64,000 nt of DNA. Source: Ditylenchus dipsaci. Taxonomy: Eukaryota > Nematoda > Chromadorea > Rhabditida > Anguinidae. This document shows positions 41,601-56,600 of the stretch, one piece after another (position 1 is the stretch's first letter; every line of letters starts with the position of its first letter). Below the pieces are notes generated by a model, which saw only the letters and a list, made by a program, of their open reading frames with translations, ran no database searches and was not told the DNA's origin. The DNA is taken from the NCBI GenBank assembly GCA_004194705.1, contig SADC01001344.1, forward strand, positions 248,001 to 312,000, in the 5' to 3' direction. Both the position numbers and the translations under genes were made by a program.

Positions 41601-44600
41601 TTTCATAGATTTCTGGCTTAAAGGAACCTGGTTTGTAACGACCCTCGAAGCGAAATGAACTGAACCACACTAGCCAAATTCTGTAAGTATACAACACAAC
41701 TAAAAAAACTTATAAAATGTAAATCATCTTCCCATGTAAATCATCTTCGTATTCCCATCTTCCCATTTTCCCATGTTACATTAAAACTGAAAAATTTGCA
41801 GCCATGAAGCCTAATTAAGTTTCTTCGTTTTTATTTTAAACCATTGGTTTTAGTGGGCACTAATTAATTGCGGTCAAAGCGTAATATTTCACTTCGATAT
41901 GGCACCCTGTTGACTACCAAATCCGTGAGTGATAAGAAGTTTATTTGAGTTTAGAGTAAAAGTTTTGGACGAGACTTTTTTCTGCCCGCTTCTGGCTTTT
42001 TTCTGCCCGCTTTTAGCTTTTTTCTGCCCGCTTTTCTGCCCGCTTTTTTGAAATGATTGAAAATGACCCCAATTTGTGATAACTTTTCTTATTTTGAGCA
42101 GCCCTTGTATACGAAATTTTCTAAGGAATTCGAATTTATTTACAGAATTTCAAAAAAGCTGTTACCTGTCCAGCTTTGGCCGTTTTGCAGAATTTGGGCA
42201 TAAAAATCTCTTAGATGCAACAAATGGTCACATCTCAGCAGCCAATAATTTTTTCGAAATTCTGTAAATAAATTCGAATTCCTTAGGAAATTTCGTACTA
42301 CAGCTGCACAGAATAAAAAAGTTATCACAGATTGGGGTTATGTTAAATCATTTTCAGAAAAGCGGGCAGAAAAAAGCTAAAAGCGGGCAGAAAAAAGCCA
42401 GAAGCGGGCAGAAAAAAGCCAGAAGCGGGCAGAAAAAAGATTTATCCAAAAGTTTTGCTTACGTCTTCCAAAAGCCCGGAGTTGGATGCTCTGTGTGCTC
42501 TCTTCCTGTTGGCTTTGGCACTTCTTTGTGGCGTCGTCCTCCTCTCCAAACTGTTGCCTCCATTCTCCACAAACAGTTCAGACTTAGTTGGTGTCCTCAT
42601 TTCCAGACCATAAGCCTCCAGTGAACTAGGCGTTCTCCTTTCTTTCCTGCCGGCCCTCTTGTCCTGACTCCAGTGGGTTCATCATTTTCCTGCTCTTCCA
42701 TTCCATCTGGACTCTGCCTGGAGGATTTGAAGAGACAGGGAGGGACGGTTGCTGGCCTGTCTACTGGCCTTAACTGTCCGTATTTTTTGTAAAAGAGGCG
42801 GCACTCTGTACACATCAGCTGGCGCTCTCTGCCCGCATGGTGCCAATCTCTGCTTTCTGAAAAAGGGCAAGTTATTTCCGATCTTTGCAATTGTAGTAAC
42901 ACTTTTGGTACAAATCCACTCAAATTTTAAAAGCAATGAAGGCAATTTTTGACGACACTGATGTTTCAATCTTGCAATTTTTTTAAATACAAGCAAAGTT
43001 TTTTTAATGTGTCACATATATTTCACTGGAACCATCACGATTTTAGCAGGGGTGAATATGGTTAGAGCGAATCTGGCTTTGCTGGAGTAACAAGAAACAA
43101 AATGATAAGCTAATATCAATAAAGGGGAATAAACCCCGTTGGGTTTGCCAGATAAGGCCCAGCAAATGAGTTTTATATTCCAATTTATTTTTAAAATAAA
43201 ACCTAGCCTTGCAGCAATAACGAAACAAAATCGTCAGCTTTCTTGGAAAATTCGTGGAGTTTTTCAAAGTATCTGTGGGTTGGTTTAAAAATCCGCGGAT
43301 TTCTACTTGGAAAGTGAAACATTTCACTTTTTAATTTACATCACTCACTTTTTACTTGTGATGCAGTTTTCTAGTTATGGCTTTGTTCATATTTACTCTA
43401 CCAAATAACCCTTACTTGAGGTATAACAATGGTGGCAAGCCCTTTCACCATCTAAGTTCTCGGCTTCTGTTTCAGAGGCTGAGGCATAGTCCAACAATTC
43501 CATGTCGGCGGTTGAGAGTGCAGCGAGCACGGTTTTGGAAGAAGCATTCCTAGGCATAGACACACCATTGAGACCATTTGGTTTAGTCGCCCGTCTACCA
43601 GATGCTACTACTGCGTTTTTACGAAGAGGTTTTGGCCGAGTGGCATCTCTGGACTTTTTCCACAGGTAGTAGAATCCGACTAGTTGATCCTGCAACAAAA
43701 TAGTTTACGTCTAGAAACTACACCAGAATGTTGAAAATCTCGTTGTCAGGTGGGTTGTTAAGCCCCAACAGGGAAGATCTATTATTGAGCGATTTAGTAA
43801 ACCATCAAAAAAAGAGATTTCATAAATCAATCATGAAGTAGTTAAACGGCCCGATCTGGCGTCTGAAGGCTAAGTACAGTCTATAATAACAGTGCTCTAT
43901 TTTTCAAAGTTTATTTATCAATCTAAGCTGATGCACTAGTGAGTCGATTAGAGGCAGTGAATTCTACGACAAACATAAGAAATTCATAAAATTACCCTTT
44001 GATGGAGTGGGATCAGCTCCTTGCTTATCTTGGCAAAGTTCTTTCCATATGTTTTAATGCCTTTGCCGAATTTCTTCACATCTTCTGCACTCATGAAGCT
44101 CGAATCGGAAGCAAGGTGTTGATCGTTGGCCTGCATCATTTTAGTTGCTTCCACCACGTTATAGCCACACCGGTGCAGCTGAAAAATTGCAAAAAATTGA
44201 TCAAAAAAGTACTTAAGCTGAAAAAATTTTGGTCGATGTTCAGCTATCTCGCAGCTGTGCAATTCAGAGAATTGAGAGAATTGCACATCCTACAGTTAAA
44301 CTAAAGAAACAACCTACCGTAACTACAGCATCATCGAACAAAAGATCGCCGGAGCGAGCAGCCTTTTCTAGCATAGTGATCTTCTTGTTATTCATTAGGC
44401 TAAAGGTGCGGAAGGTTCTAGCCAGTTTGATGTAGTTCTGCTCCGTCTCACCACACACATAATCTGGCCGGTAAAGGAGCTCGTCCTATCCGATTCGTCA
44501 CTCAAGCAGCTGGATGAACAGGGCGGCAATTTTGCCTGAAATAAAAATTTAGATTACATTGAATTGTATGCGCTGAAATTTTTGAAATTTATCAGATTTT

Positions 44601-47600
44601 GCAAACACGATTGCTATGTATAACATATTTATCTAGCCAGACGATTAGAGCTGTTAATCCACAAAATAAAAAAAATTAGAGGACGAATATTTTGATGCCT
44701 GTTTGGCTAGCAAAACGATTAAAAATTGGTGCAACATAAAAATTAGAGTCAAAAAAGGGGGACCTAATGCTTATTTAATGGACCATAAGTTGTGTCTGCC
44801 GCCCACCCCGCGTCATATGCGACATGTGGTACAAATTCACTCACTACTCAGAGCATGTAATTAAAAAGTTTTTATCAAGATGGTACGTTACCTGATATGA
44901 GCCGCCCACCCTTATCTCGCCCTGCACAGATGCCAGCCTGCTGCTCTCTGGTTGAAGTTGAGGCAAGTGAAAAATGAGTCTGGCTCACTAAGCAGTTCTT
45001 CCTCTGCTGCCACTACACTTCCCACTGCTGCAGTTATAGTTGGTGGACCACTACTGCTATTACTAGATTGGGAAGCAGTCAAGGAAGAGGTGGAGGAGAC
45101 GCACACTGACCGAATATCCTTCACTAATTTGACTTTGCACTTGCCTCTGAAACGAAAATTGAATTAGTGAATCAATAACTTGCTTAAATATAATTAAAGT
45201 GACAAAAAACTAAGAGTTTTGATGGACCGTGAAAGATTTTTAACCAAACATGCATGTTTTTTGAGAAAATCTGTTTGTTTGAAGCAAAGCTTTTGAACTT
45301 CAACTAACTGTACGTTAGTGTCAGGTCTTAAAAAAACTAATCACAAAATACTAACAGCTAATTTTGCCTAATCATCTATACTTTTCGTCAACTTCGATTC
45401 TCACACCTCTCCAAACGCATATACAGCTATACAAAAAATTAATTAAAAAATGTAGGTATTTATAGTATTAGGAAACTTCTGCTAATATAACATTAATGAA
45501 TGCAAAAATAAGCAAAAAATCAAAAATTCATGAAAATTAAAAGTATGAAGGAAGAAAAAAAGTTTTTTTTGCACTTTACAGCAATTTCCACATTGGCTCA
45601 CTACAAAGTGCAGGGGATGCAAACAGAACCCAACAACCATATCGATTGAATAACACAAGAAGAGAAGGAGCAGCGATTAGATTAAATCTAATCCGCCCAT
45701 TTTGTCCCTTTTGCAAAACATGTGAACACAGAGCAGAAGGGGGAGGGGGGCAAAAGAATACACAAACCATCATCATCTGTCAAATTTAAGTGTTTGTTGT
45801 TACCTACCTTTTAGACACTCGAGTTGGCTTATTAGTTGGTTAGTTATACTGTGTCAGTTGCTGATAACACTGCTTTGTGTTTGCTTTTGGACATGTGCAG
45901 CAGAAAGCTAGTGATAATTTTAGTAAGTCCACTTTTACGAAAATGTAACAATTTCATTATTTTTTCAGTTATTTTTTAACTCATTTTTAACTTATTGCTA
46001 TCTTTTCATCCAGTTCTATTCTCAACAGCTTGTAATTTGTATCAGGGGACTGATCAGGAACCATTACTGTAACCATTTCCCGTTTTTTCGAACACAAACT
46101 ATGGGGTGACCAAGGCATAACTTTTTCGGCATGAACACGTATAGAGCCACTTCTTCTGCAGAAAGTCCGAAGGTTTTGCCCATAAAAATTGCAAATGAAT
46201 AAAACTTACAAAAAAAGTTGCATTGGCTCAAAAGAAAAAAGAGAAGAGTAATCGCCGAGAGGTTAGGTGTGGGGAGGGATGGGAAGTGGACTGTTTGTGC
46301 AATCTCCTTGCTTCCCTTCCCAAACAACAACAATCAATGAATTGGTGGCGGTATTGTTGTTGTTGTCAATGGTTGCGGGCCTGTTTTAGGTGGGGGAGCA
46401 CCATTACAAAACACCCAACCAACAACCATTGTTATTGGTGTTAGTAATAGGGGAAGAAAAAAGTGCAACTTTTTATGACGACTGTTCGAGGATCAATATG
46501 GTTGACTGGGACCACAAGCAATGATTTTTGATGCTTATAAAAAGATTAGTTGTGTGTGATCAGAAGTAAGTTGCATGGATTATTTTCTAAGATACTCTCT
46601 CCAAAATTTGCAATCTATTTTCAAACTGTCCGAGATAAGTCCAGACATATTTTTTAATCCAAGGGCAAAACCGTTCCAGGATATTTTAGATTTTAAGGAA
46701 AGAAAATATTTAGAAGTGATTATTTTATCGAACCCAGCAGAATAGAAGAGCAATTGAATAGGTCATTTTGGGTAATTCTTCAAAAAATTATAATAAGTGC
46801 CCCCTTTCTTGTCTTAATTTGTAAAAAATCTTAGATTGAACTAGTTAATTGACACACGATAGCAGATACAGGTCTTCTACTGGATTGTCATGAAAGCATT
46901 CAACAAACCATTTTGCAACACTTACTTATATTAGGTTTCATAATAGTATAAATCATAAGTCAATTAACGATATAGGAAAAAGTCAAAAATTGATACCTAT
47001 ATCTTAATTGACTAACGGCTTATAAACAAATTATAAACAATTTTTGAACCCAATGAGACCGTGAAATGACAACAGAATGGTGCCACTTCCACAAGCGCCT
47101 ACATTCTTAGCTGCCCTTTTGTATGGATGATAATTTGATGAGTTTGTATTTCTAATCACACTATTTTTAATATACATTTCAAAAAGAAGATATGAATAAT
47201 TTAGCAATTTTTTCCAAAACTAATTTAAAACTTTTAGTAATAGCAGATCTTCAAACACATTTTATACCCTTCACCTAATCCAAATAATTACAAAAGCTGC
47301 CTGGAATTAAAAAAAAGGACAGCTGCAAAAATCTATCACACCACACCATTTGCTGTTAGTCTACAACAAACTCTCTCATTAATCTATTATTTGAGTAGCT
47401 AGCCAACCAAGCAGTATATTTCAATCCACAAAAATAATCAACAAAATAAACACATCTCCCTTACTAAGCAAAATGCACACAAGCCATAAAATAGAGGAAA
47501 ACTGCACGCTACTGACGAGATTCGAACTCAAGAGCCCTTGCGGGCTAGACCTCAGCGTGATCAATAAGAATGCTTTTTAAAGGGGCACGCTCACCTGTTT

Positions 47601-50600
47601 AAATTTGTCCCCGCCAGTTCAAACTTTTTTCCGAATCATTCTACTTGTGTACGGATTTTTCAACTTGGTTTCTAACGAAAAAAGGCTTAGAATTTAATTT
47701 TAGGTATGGTTGTGTTAGAAACCAAGTTGAAAAATTCGTACAGAAATTCAATGATCCACAAAAAAAATTGAATTGGCATGAAAAATTTATACAGGTGAGC
47801 TGCCCCTTTAAACATCATATTCCAAAGAAATATTGGAATATATTTTGAGATAAAAAATGAATAAACGAAAAATAAAAAATTTGGCGCTAGTGTCATATAC
47901 TCTCCCCAATAATTTGTTCACTGAGGTTTCGGCTTAGGCGCATAAGCCTAAGCCTCGAGACAGGTTAAGTTCAGGGGCTGGCCATTACTAACAGGGGCTT
48001 TTGCAAAAAATTTTTCTTGAAAATTTTGGTTTGAAACACTTCTGAAAAACTATTGTGGGGGTAGGGAGTGGATATATGACACTAAGGTCAGAAATGGTAT
48101 AATAGTTTGAGCTGCTTGAAGTCGGCCGAATCTATTGACGTTATTCCGAACAATGTTATGACCACTTAACTACTCAAATCATTTCCAAGCTTATTAACTA
48201 TAAAGTACAAAGACATAAGGATACTAACAAAAACAAATTCAATAAGTGAATAAAAGGGAAGGAAACACTATTAGTAGTAATAATAGCACTCCCAATTTAA
48301 CGAGTGTGCTCCCCCTGTTTTAATAAAACTAAAAGTAGTCTAAGGAGCACTAACCAAAGGACAACACAACCAACACGACTAAAATCGATAGGGAAACGGC
48401 CATCCAGCCAGCAAGAGAGTTGTGTGTTCTCTCTCTGCCCCTCTGCCCAATCGATGTGCAAACAGAGGGAAAAGGCTGGCTCAGGGTTCCCTTTGTATTA
48501 TTAGGTAGGGTAGCTCCCACTATTATTCCTGTCCTTCTTTTCTAGTTCTTAAGTTTTTTATTTGATTATTGTTGATAGCGTAAAAGTACTTTTTTACATT
48601 ATAATTTTACTGCTGAATTAACTGTGAGCTGAAGTATTCAAGTGATGTGCGACAATTGGCAAAAATAAGCGATGGCTTTTACAATTAAAAAATATCTAGT
48701 TGAAATATTGTACAGTACACAAAATTCTAAAGTTAACTCACAGTAAAACATTTGTTTACTTTACTAATGGTTGAAAAAATCTAGAACTATCTAACTAATC
48801 AAAAGCAAAAAATTTATAATTCGCATTAATTGAAAGTCGATTTGAAAATTCTTACATTTATCTATTATTTTCAAAATATTTCACACTCGTTTGGTCCATA
48901 AATGCTAAATCTAGCAGCAAATACAAAAAGAAGTGTGTGCACACACATGTCTGCAAGTGAGAGAAATTTACAGCAAAAGAAACAGCGCCAGAGAAAAAAT
49001 ATTTCTTTACAGTAGCAATAACCATCACTTCCGTTGCTCTGGATCGCCCAACAATAGCAAAAGTGAGCACAGATAAAAATAAGAGGTTGCAGAAAGGAAG
49101 CAAAAACACATTTCATTTGCTCCAACACCACCACTTTTTAGTACTTTTATTATGGTGGAAGAGGTTTATTAGCACTACAACTGACTATTATACTTGACTA
49201 TTACTACCAATTCAGCAAATGACGAAAACAACTAAAACAACTAGAATAGTGTTTAAAGTGTGGGGAAAAGTCTAAAATTAAAAAAAAGCTAGAAAAGGTC
49301 TAAAATAGAAATACCGTATTTCCTCTAATAAGCGCCCCTCGACTTTGAGGGTCTGGATCTCAGTGTATAAGCAATATTTTGCAAAGCTGTTTGATACGTT
49401 TTCTTAACTCCCACAAGCTCTACCGATTCCAGTTTTGAGATTTTGGTTGAGCACCCAAAAATCTCGAAATCGAATTCCAAATTTTCCGATTTTTGGGGGT
49501 TCGAAAAATAAGCGCCCCGGGGCACTTTTTAGAGGAAATACGGTATAACGATTCCAAATAGTATTTCATAGTTTGACGAAACATTTTGCTTTGGATTTAT
49601 TGTCTCACAGTGAAAAGTTGTGTTTTAAACAAAAAATACATGAATGAAAACATTGGTTATTTTTTTAATTCGCGTTTTATTCAAGACCAAAATAACTAGA
49701 AAAAAACTAATTTTCATAATTTAAAACCAGATTTTAACGAAAAAGCAGCTTACAAAACCACATGCTTAAAATCACGTAAAAAGGATTCCAAAATTACATC
49801 CAAAGAGTCTTTTTCTCTACTCTATTCCAAGCTGCTTTTAATCCGCCGCTCAATGGTCATCGCCATCATCCCAGTTTCCAGGCTGGAGGTTAAGGTCGCT
49901 CGTTGTCATCCTGTTCCACTACGACCACCACAGTCATCATCACACTTTCTGAAGGATTACTACAACAAGTAGTAGTGGGTGAAGTGTTGGAAAGTGCTCA
50001 TCGGATCATAAAGAAGAAAAAAGAAGGGAGAAAAGAAAAGGGATATATGTGTGTGCAGGCCACTTGAGTAAGACAGGGCAAGGGCTCTGTGATGTCTAAA
50101 TGTCGCCCCACCAGCATCCAACAGCCAATAATCCAGGTTTCTCCAACATTCTCTCGCGCCTAATGCTATTATTATAGCTATGGTGGTGCTGGTTGCATGT
50201 ATGTGTATAAATTGGATGAAAGCAAACTAAAGGAGCAGCAATAAAAGGAAACAAGCGATAAATAATGGTCTAAAGTCAGTAAAAAGGCCATTTATAATAC
50301 TCACAAATGCCTCATTTTGGGAATTGTTGTGTGAAAGAGCAAACAGTTAAGTCTGGATATAGCGCATGGGCAACAAAGGGTATTCCGGTAAATGATCATG
50401 TCGCTCTATAATAATACTCACAAAAATAACATCAGGCCAGAGTACTTGATACCGATCTAATACCAAGGTTTCCAAATACAGTCGTCCCTCGTTAAGCCAG
50501 CACCCTTAAAAAGTTTGTCCCTTGCTAAAAATAAAGGGCCGCAACACCGGCTTTTGACTGCGAATTGGAATTTCTGCAATTTTTAAATACATTGGCAAAA

Positions 50601-53600
50601 TGTGTTGAGCAAATATGTTCAAAAAAATCGTGAGAAGAAGTGTTGGACCCTAGGCAGGATCGAACCTTTGTTGGTTGCCAAATCATCGAGGTTTACTGTG
50701 CTTAAAAAATAAATCATTTTTCAATTTTTTGTCGGCTATCTTGTTTATCGATAGCATCCATCCACGTCATTCGTCTGACTTTTAAAGACAGCCGCAAAGT
50801 CAATAAGCAGTTTTTAAAAATAAAAATTATTTATATAAAATGTTTTGGGCTTTTCGCGAAGAAATTTATTGTAGAAAATATGGAGTGTGAAAATGGAAAG
50901 ATGTTTTTTATTAGAATCCGACATATTAGAAAAAACCGACGAGTTCGAATCCTACTGCTAGCACTCCATATTTCCCATAAAAATTAAAGAACTAATGCTA
51001 TAAAAATACTAATTCTAATCGGCCAGCATAAAATACTGAGAGCAAAAATTCATTGTCAGGCTTCTTGTGTCCCGAAAAGTGCAGAAAATTATAGGCCAGT
51101 CGCTCAGCCAAACATCGGACTTTAATCTATCTTTAGTTAACAGTGTGTGCAAATATAAATAAATATAGCCCAGTCTGGTTGCCTGGATACCCACACAAAC
51201 CACTCCATTTAATCCCATGAAGTTGAGAAATACTAAAAGGTCAAATTCTAAGCATCTTTGCAAGAGAATACAAAAACATTTGCAGAAATATTGAAATTTT
51301 TTGAAAAATTTTAAGCACCAAAAACCAAAAAAATCAATTTTTTAAAATGTTGACGTATTTTTCGGAATATTTTATAACGCGTTATTTCCTATCAAAAGAA
51401 TCATGAGAATGTTATTAGTTTGTATGCAAATGCAGTGGAAAACAAGGGTGAAAGAATTGGTTGGGAAGCGAACAAATTGCATTTAGCTATTACTACTATT
51501 CAGGGTAACTCAATTTTAGCAGACTGCTTGCACTCAAAGAGCCCAGAGAATTTGTATTTGGAGCGAATGAGGAAGACCTTCCACCCGCCTTTGGTTTATT
51601 GATTGAAAAGTGACGGAGTGTGGAGGCAATAAAGACAGAAATAGACCATGTCTTGCTTGAGGGTTTGCAAAATATATCAACATAAACAGTTAAAGCCAAC
51701 AATAATTTTACAATTAAGAACTAGATTGTTAGCTTAAAAATTTCAAGCTGACCGCTTGAAAACGGAATACTGAAAATTTCAACAGTAAAATGTAAAATTT
51801 GTAACCTATCAATTTATTTCAATTATAGGAATAAAGTTTTATATCTAAAACCCATTAATTCAATGTTGATCTATTGAGTTTTCCAGATGATTTGTTGATT
51901 GAAAATAATTTCCTGTATTTTTTGCACCCGTGGAAAGAAATAGCCTGTAAGCTAAGTAGACCACATCGAAAATTCGGATTTTTAATATTTTAAACAAGTT
52001 ATAAAAATTTATCTTCGAACATCCAGGTTGGATCGAAATATCCTGCAATAATTATTTATTTTAAGCTGAGCCTAAGGATCTTTACAAGCCTGAATTCCAG
52101 CTAAAGTTTACCCATTTTGACAAAAAAACACTGAAGTTAATAGAATTATCACCCGATTGTGTAAAATTATTATCCAAAGTGATTAAAATATTAATGGAAA
52201 AGCACAAAAAAGAAGATTAGCATTGAATATTCACAAAACAACAAAACCGTTCACACACAACCATAACAGAGAGCCGATTTCCGCACACTCATGCACTTTT
52301 TTAAGTAGCTTAGACAACATAGATATAAAAGGGCACCAACACCAGCACAAGTAATTGGCTGGAATTAATGAGGGGACTAAAAGAAGAGCACCAAATGGAT
52401 TCGGCCTTGCAAGTGGTGGGGCAGAAGTGTGCGAGTGTCTGAATATATGTATTCAGCCAGTCTGCCTCAGTGAATGCCTCCCTTTTCTTCTCCTCCCCCT
52501 TCTCTGCACAACAACTGTAGATATAGTTGATGTGTGTGCATATATATGTTTGTTTGGAAGTGAAGGCAAATTGTCCTGGCCGATCATTATTGTTTGCTGA
52601 CTGCACACTAAACAGCTACTCTTCAATCGATTGTTTGAGTTAGAAAAATGGAGAAGAAAGTGAACTGCATGGAAAATAGCTCAAAGAAAGATTAGATATC
52701 AAATTTAGTCAATCCTCAAGGTAAATCATTCAAAAAAAAACAATATAACCAGGGCTCCCAGACGATTTGTTTTTTTGAGAGCCCAAATCTATTTATTTTT
52801 CAGGTTTTTAGTCAAAAAATTTTTTGCTTCAAATGAGGATAAGCCAGGGTACGCAACTCAAAATTTTGAAAAAGGACGATTGGATAAAAAAAAAGACATT
52901 TTGACCATTTTGAAGAAAAAGGGTCATTTTATCCAGTGCTTATTGCTATTTTGCAGCGAGAAAAAAGATTTTGACTAAAAAATTCAAAAATAAAAAGATT
53001 TTGGGTCCCCAAAAAGGACAAATCTGTTTAAAAAGGACATATGGCAGCCCTGGGATAAGCACTCGATAAAATTACCCTTTTTCTTCAAAATGGTAAAAAT
53101 GTCTTTTTCACCAAAATGTCCTTTTTCGGAAAAAGCACCTGAAAGCCCTGAATAAACTCAAATGGTTAATGTTAGAAAATGTAAAATATCGCCATCCCTG
53201 CACCAGACTTAGGGTGACGGATAACCCAGGTGGCAGTTAACTGTAATGTTTCAATATGATTTAGACTATTAGATCGAGTTAAGGGTGGCGGATAACCGAA
53301 AGTGAAATTTATACAAAGACATGATATTAAAAGGTGGATGACCAATAACAAATTTTGACTTTTTTATATTAAAATTGAAAAAAAATCAAAGTGTTTACGC
53401 ATTTGTTTTGCCCCTTAGTTTAGGCTTTTTGTGTGAATTTTCCTGGCGGTTAAAAGCTAAGTTGTATAGCAGAATTGCTTGAGCAATTTTTCTTCTGACT
53501 GCTACGAACATATCGACAAAGAACCAAAACAAAGGGGCAAAACGAACACGGTTTTTGTAAAAAACAGGCAAAAATTTAAGATGGAATATTAGAAACCGTA

Positions 53601-56600
53601 AAGATATCTGGAATATCCCCAGTTCCAATATTATATTCGAAGTGGGAAAATTTCAGAAATTCTCCGATTTTATAATTTCAGTCAATTCAATAATACAAAG
53701 TTTTTCCACACACATGGGAGTGGCCAGCTGTAGAAAAAGAAATGTGATGACAATAATCAAAGAACCTATCCTTCAGCCTTCAATCCGCCACTCAATCTAG
53801 CAATATCAAGATGCTTTTTTATTTCTACTATCTCAACGACAGATTCTTTATGTCGATACTATAATTACTGGCAAAAACACACATAACCTTTAATTTCGGC
53901 AAAAACTTTAAATTTAAAATCCCCTGGTCAATTATCTGCTACAAAGAACAACCACTATTTAATGTGATAAAAAAGTTTGTTAGGCTATTAATGTACAATA
54001 ATAAGCAATAACATCAGAGAAAAAGAACACTTTTTGTTTTCACACGCACACTAGCTAAGCCAAAAGAGAGACAGAGCACAGAGATGAATCAGAAAAGACC
54101 GCCGATACTTTTTTTCACTGCACACTTACTGTCGTCGAAGAAGGCAAGTCAGAATCAGATTTCGCACTTTAACACATTGCAAACAGACCTTAAACAACTA
54201 GGAGGGAGAATAAACAAATAAATGAAATTAGAGCAGGCTATTGAAATAGTCGCCGGATGGAAAATCTGCTTAAAACTTCTGCAAGCTCAGACATTTAAAC
54301 ATATGGAAGCTAGCCAGTTAATCTTTTTAATAACCTATTTTTACGCATACTAATTGTAACAAAAGAAAGTATACCCACCTTAGCGAGGAGATAGGGTGCA
54401 GAACACAGGCTTCTGATGAGAAAACTCACGCGACTAAAAATTATTCTGATTTATATTTGTAAATTTTACAGATACTGTATATATTTTGGCTATATCTATA
54501 TTAGCGACCGATTTTTAAGCTTGGTAATCCTTTTTGTTTTTCTGAACTTCCAAAAAGAATTTCAAACTTTTATTTAATCGCCGGCGCTACTGTATAAAAA
54601 CCCTCCTGTAATATACCCCTCCTTAATAATTTTTAGGATTAGGAATTAGGCTTAGCCAGAGCTCGAAACGTCCTTTATTTAAAGATTTTTTGTCCTTTAT
54701 TTGAGATCCGAAATCTTTAGAATTTTTAAGATTTTAGGTCAAAATCTTTATTTTTGGCACTCAAAACACAATAAGCACTGGATAAAATGGCACTTTTTGA
54801 CCAAATGTCCTTTATTTTACCAAAATGTCTTTTTTTGAAATTTTGATTTTCGAGTCCTGGGCTTAGCCCTTAGACTTAGGCTTCGGGCCGTAGGCATTAG
54901 GCTGCGGGACAACACGTAATAATTTCACCACTTTTCAAAAAACAGTATGGTTTTTGGGTACCTGAAAAATTATGGGGGAGGGGTATATTACAGTAGCTTT
55001 TTGGGGGTGGGGGGTATATAACAGTAGCGTTGAATCGCCTTATATAATAAATTTTTGAGTGGCTAGGATAATAGAAAGTTAAAGGACCGTGGTTTTTGCG
55101 TGCAGTGGCATGTGCAAAATTTGAATTGGCGGATGACAGTTCTCTTTCGTCTATCAGTGTACTCTTTCGAGTTGTTTCGAATTACTCAAAGAGTACACCA
55201 TTAGTCGAAAGAGAACTGTCTCCCGCCAATTCAAATTTTGCACATGCCACTGCGCGCAGAAACCATGGTCCTTTAACTATGAAGTATTAACTAGTGAAAA
55301 ATTATTTTTATAAAAATAGATAAAAATTTATTGGAAATTTCGGAAAAAGAATAGGGTGACCAGGTTTAAAAAGTGATACTTAATATAGGAACATGTATTC
55401 CTATTTCGAGCCTGTATTTTTGAGTTAAAAATACAAGGTAAAAATTAAAAAATGGAATAGATTATCGCTATTGAAAAAACATCTAGGAACACTATGTACT
55501 TTAAAAGTATTGGACTTACACGCAACTGACGAGTAACTTCCTGACCAAGGTCTTTACGCTCTTGCACAATTAGGGAATATGAAAGCTCAGGAACGTCATC
55601 TGGGCGATAGTAGCGGACACTTTGACTAGCAGATCGGATCTCTTTGTCTAAATGAACAATAGAAATTAGTAGTGAATATAAGTCGTTTAATTTAGTTGGA
55701 CTGGTTGCTCATGCAATTTTTTTAAATTATTATTAGAACAACTGAGCTAATAAACTTTAGGAATAGTGGAAAACAGCAAATAAATCTAATTTTAAAAAAT
55801 AACAAATTTTCAAAGACAGATCTAGGTTTCCAAAAAAACTAACAATACTTCACATAGAATTTATCATTAGGGTGAGCACTCCGTATTGATTTCGGCCCCA
55901 GTAAAATGCCAACAAAAATACGAGAAGCAAATTTTTTCTCGCCGTTTTTGCTGTTCAGTCACACATGAGCGAAGCCTTAGGTTTAGGCAGGTAGGACCTG
56001 CTCAATTGTGTGTCTCAAACTGCAAAACACAGCAAACCGGCAAAGAATTTTTTTTTGTCATTTTTGATAGTTTCACTAATAATGGTGGTTCGCCAACTTT
56101 TCGCTTTTTTTTAATTTCGGCCTCTTTTTTTGTTTAGTTGTTCGACTATTTTATAAGCAAGATCCAGTGCTTAGAGTATGGAGTATTCGCTACTAGCGTC
56201 GAAAAAAGTATTTTGCGGGAAAATCAAATTGCGGTAAGAAAAAAGTATTTTGCGGGAAAATCAAATTGCGGTAATAAAAAATGATTTGCGGTAATTTTCG
56301 AGTGTTTTGCGGTAATAAAGGCTTATAAAGGCGGAGTTTTAAAAAATTTGCGGTAGAAAAAAATTAACGATGACCAAAATTACCTTAAAGGGCCATGGCC
56401 ACGAGTTATGGATTGTCCCCATTGAATTTTTTCACGGGTTTTTCAGCTTGGTTTCTAACAAAACAAGGCTAGAATTTATTTTAGGTATGGTTTTGTTAGA
56501 AACCAAGTTGAAATATCCGTACAGAACTTAAATGATTAGTAATTTTTTTCCAATTAGCGGGGACAACCTTTGTCGGAGACGGCAGTGGTCTTTTAATCGG

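Larger units (their letters stand above)
45150..54378. other. 9.2-kb egl-27 intron, repeats only
   Basis: No splice-supported exon was found inside, apart from repeats listed separately. There are GC-richer patches at 48300-48530 and 49800-50250 without open frames; the second includes CATCGCCATCATCC-like and CACCACAGTCATCATC stretches. They could be regulatory sequence, but nothing in the window proves that. Confidence 0.5.

Noticed and set aside
50881..50968. Complete tRNA gene with a GGAGTGT acceptor stem
   Set aside because: The closing stem pairs well, but the D arm and anticodon arm are not recognisable; a chance or degenerate hairpin is likely.
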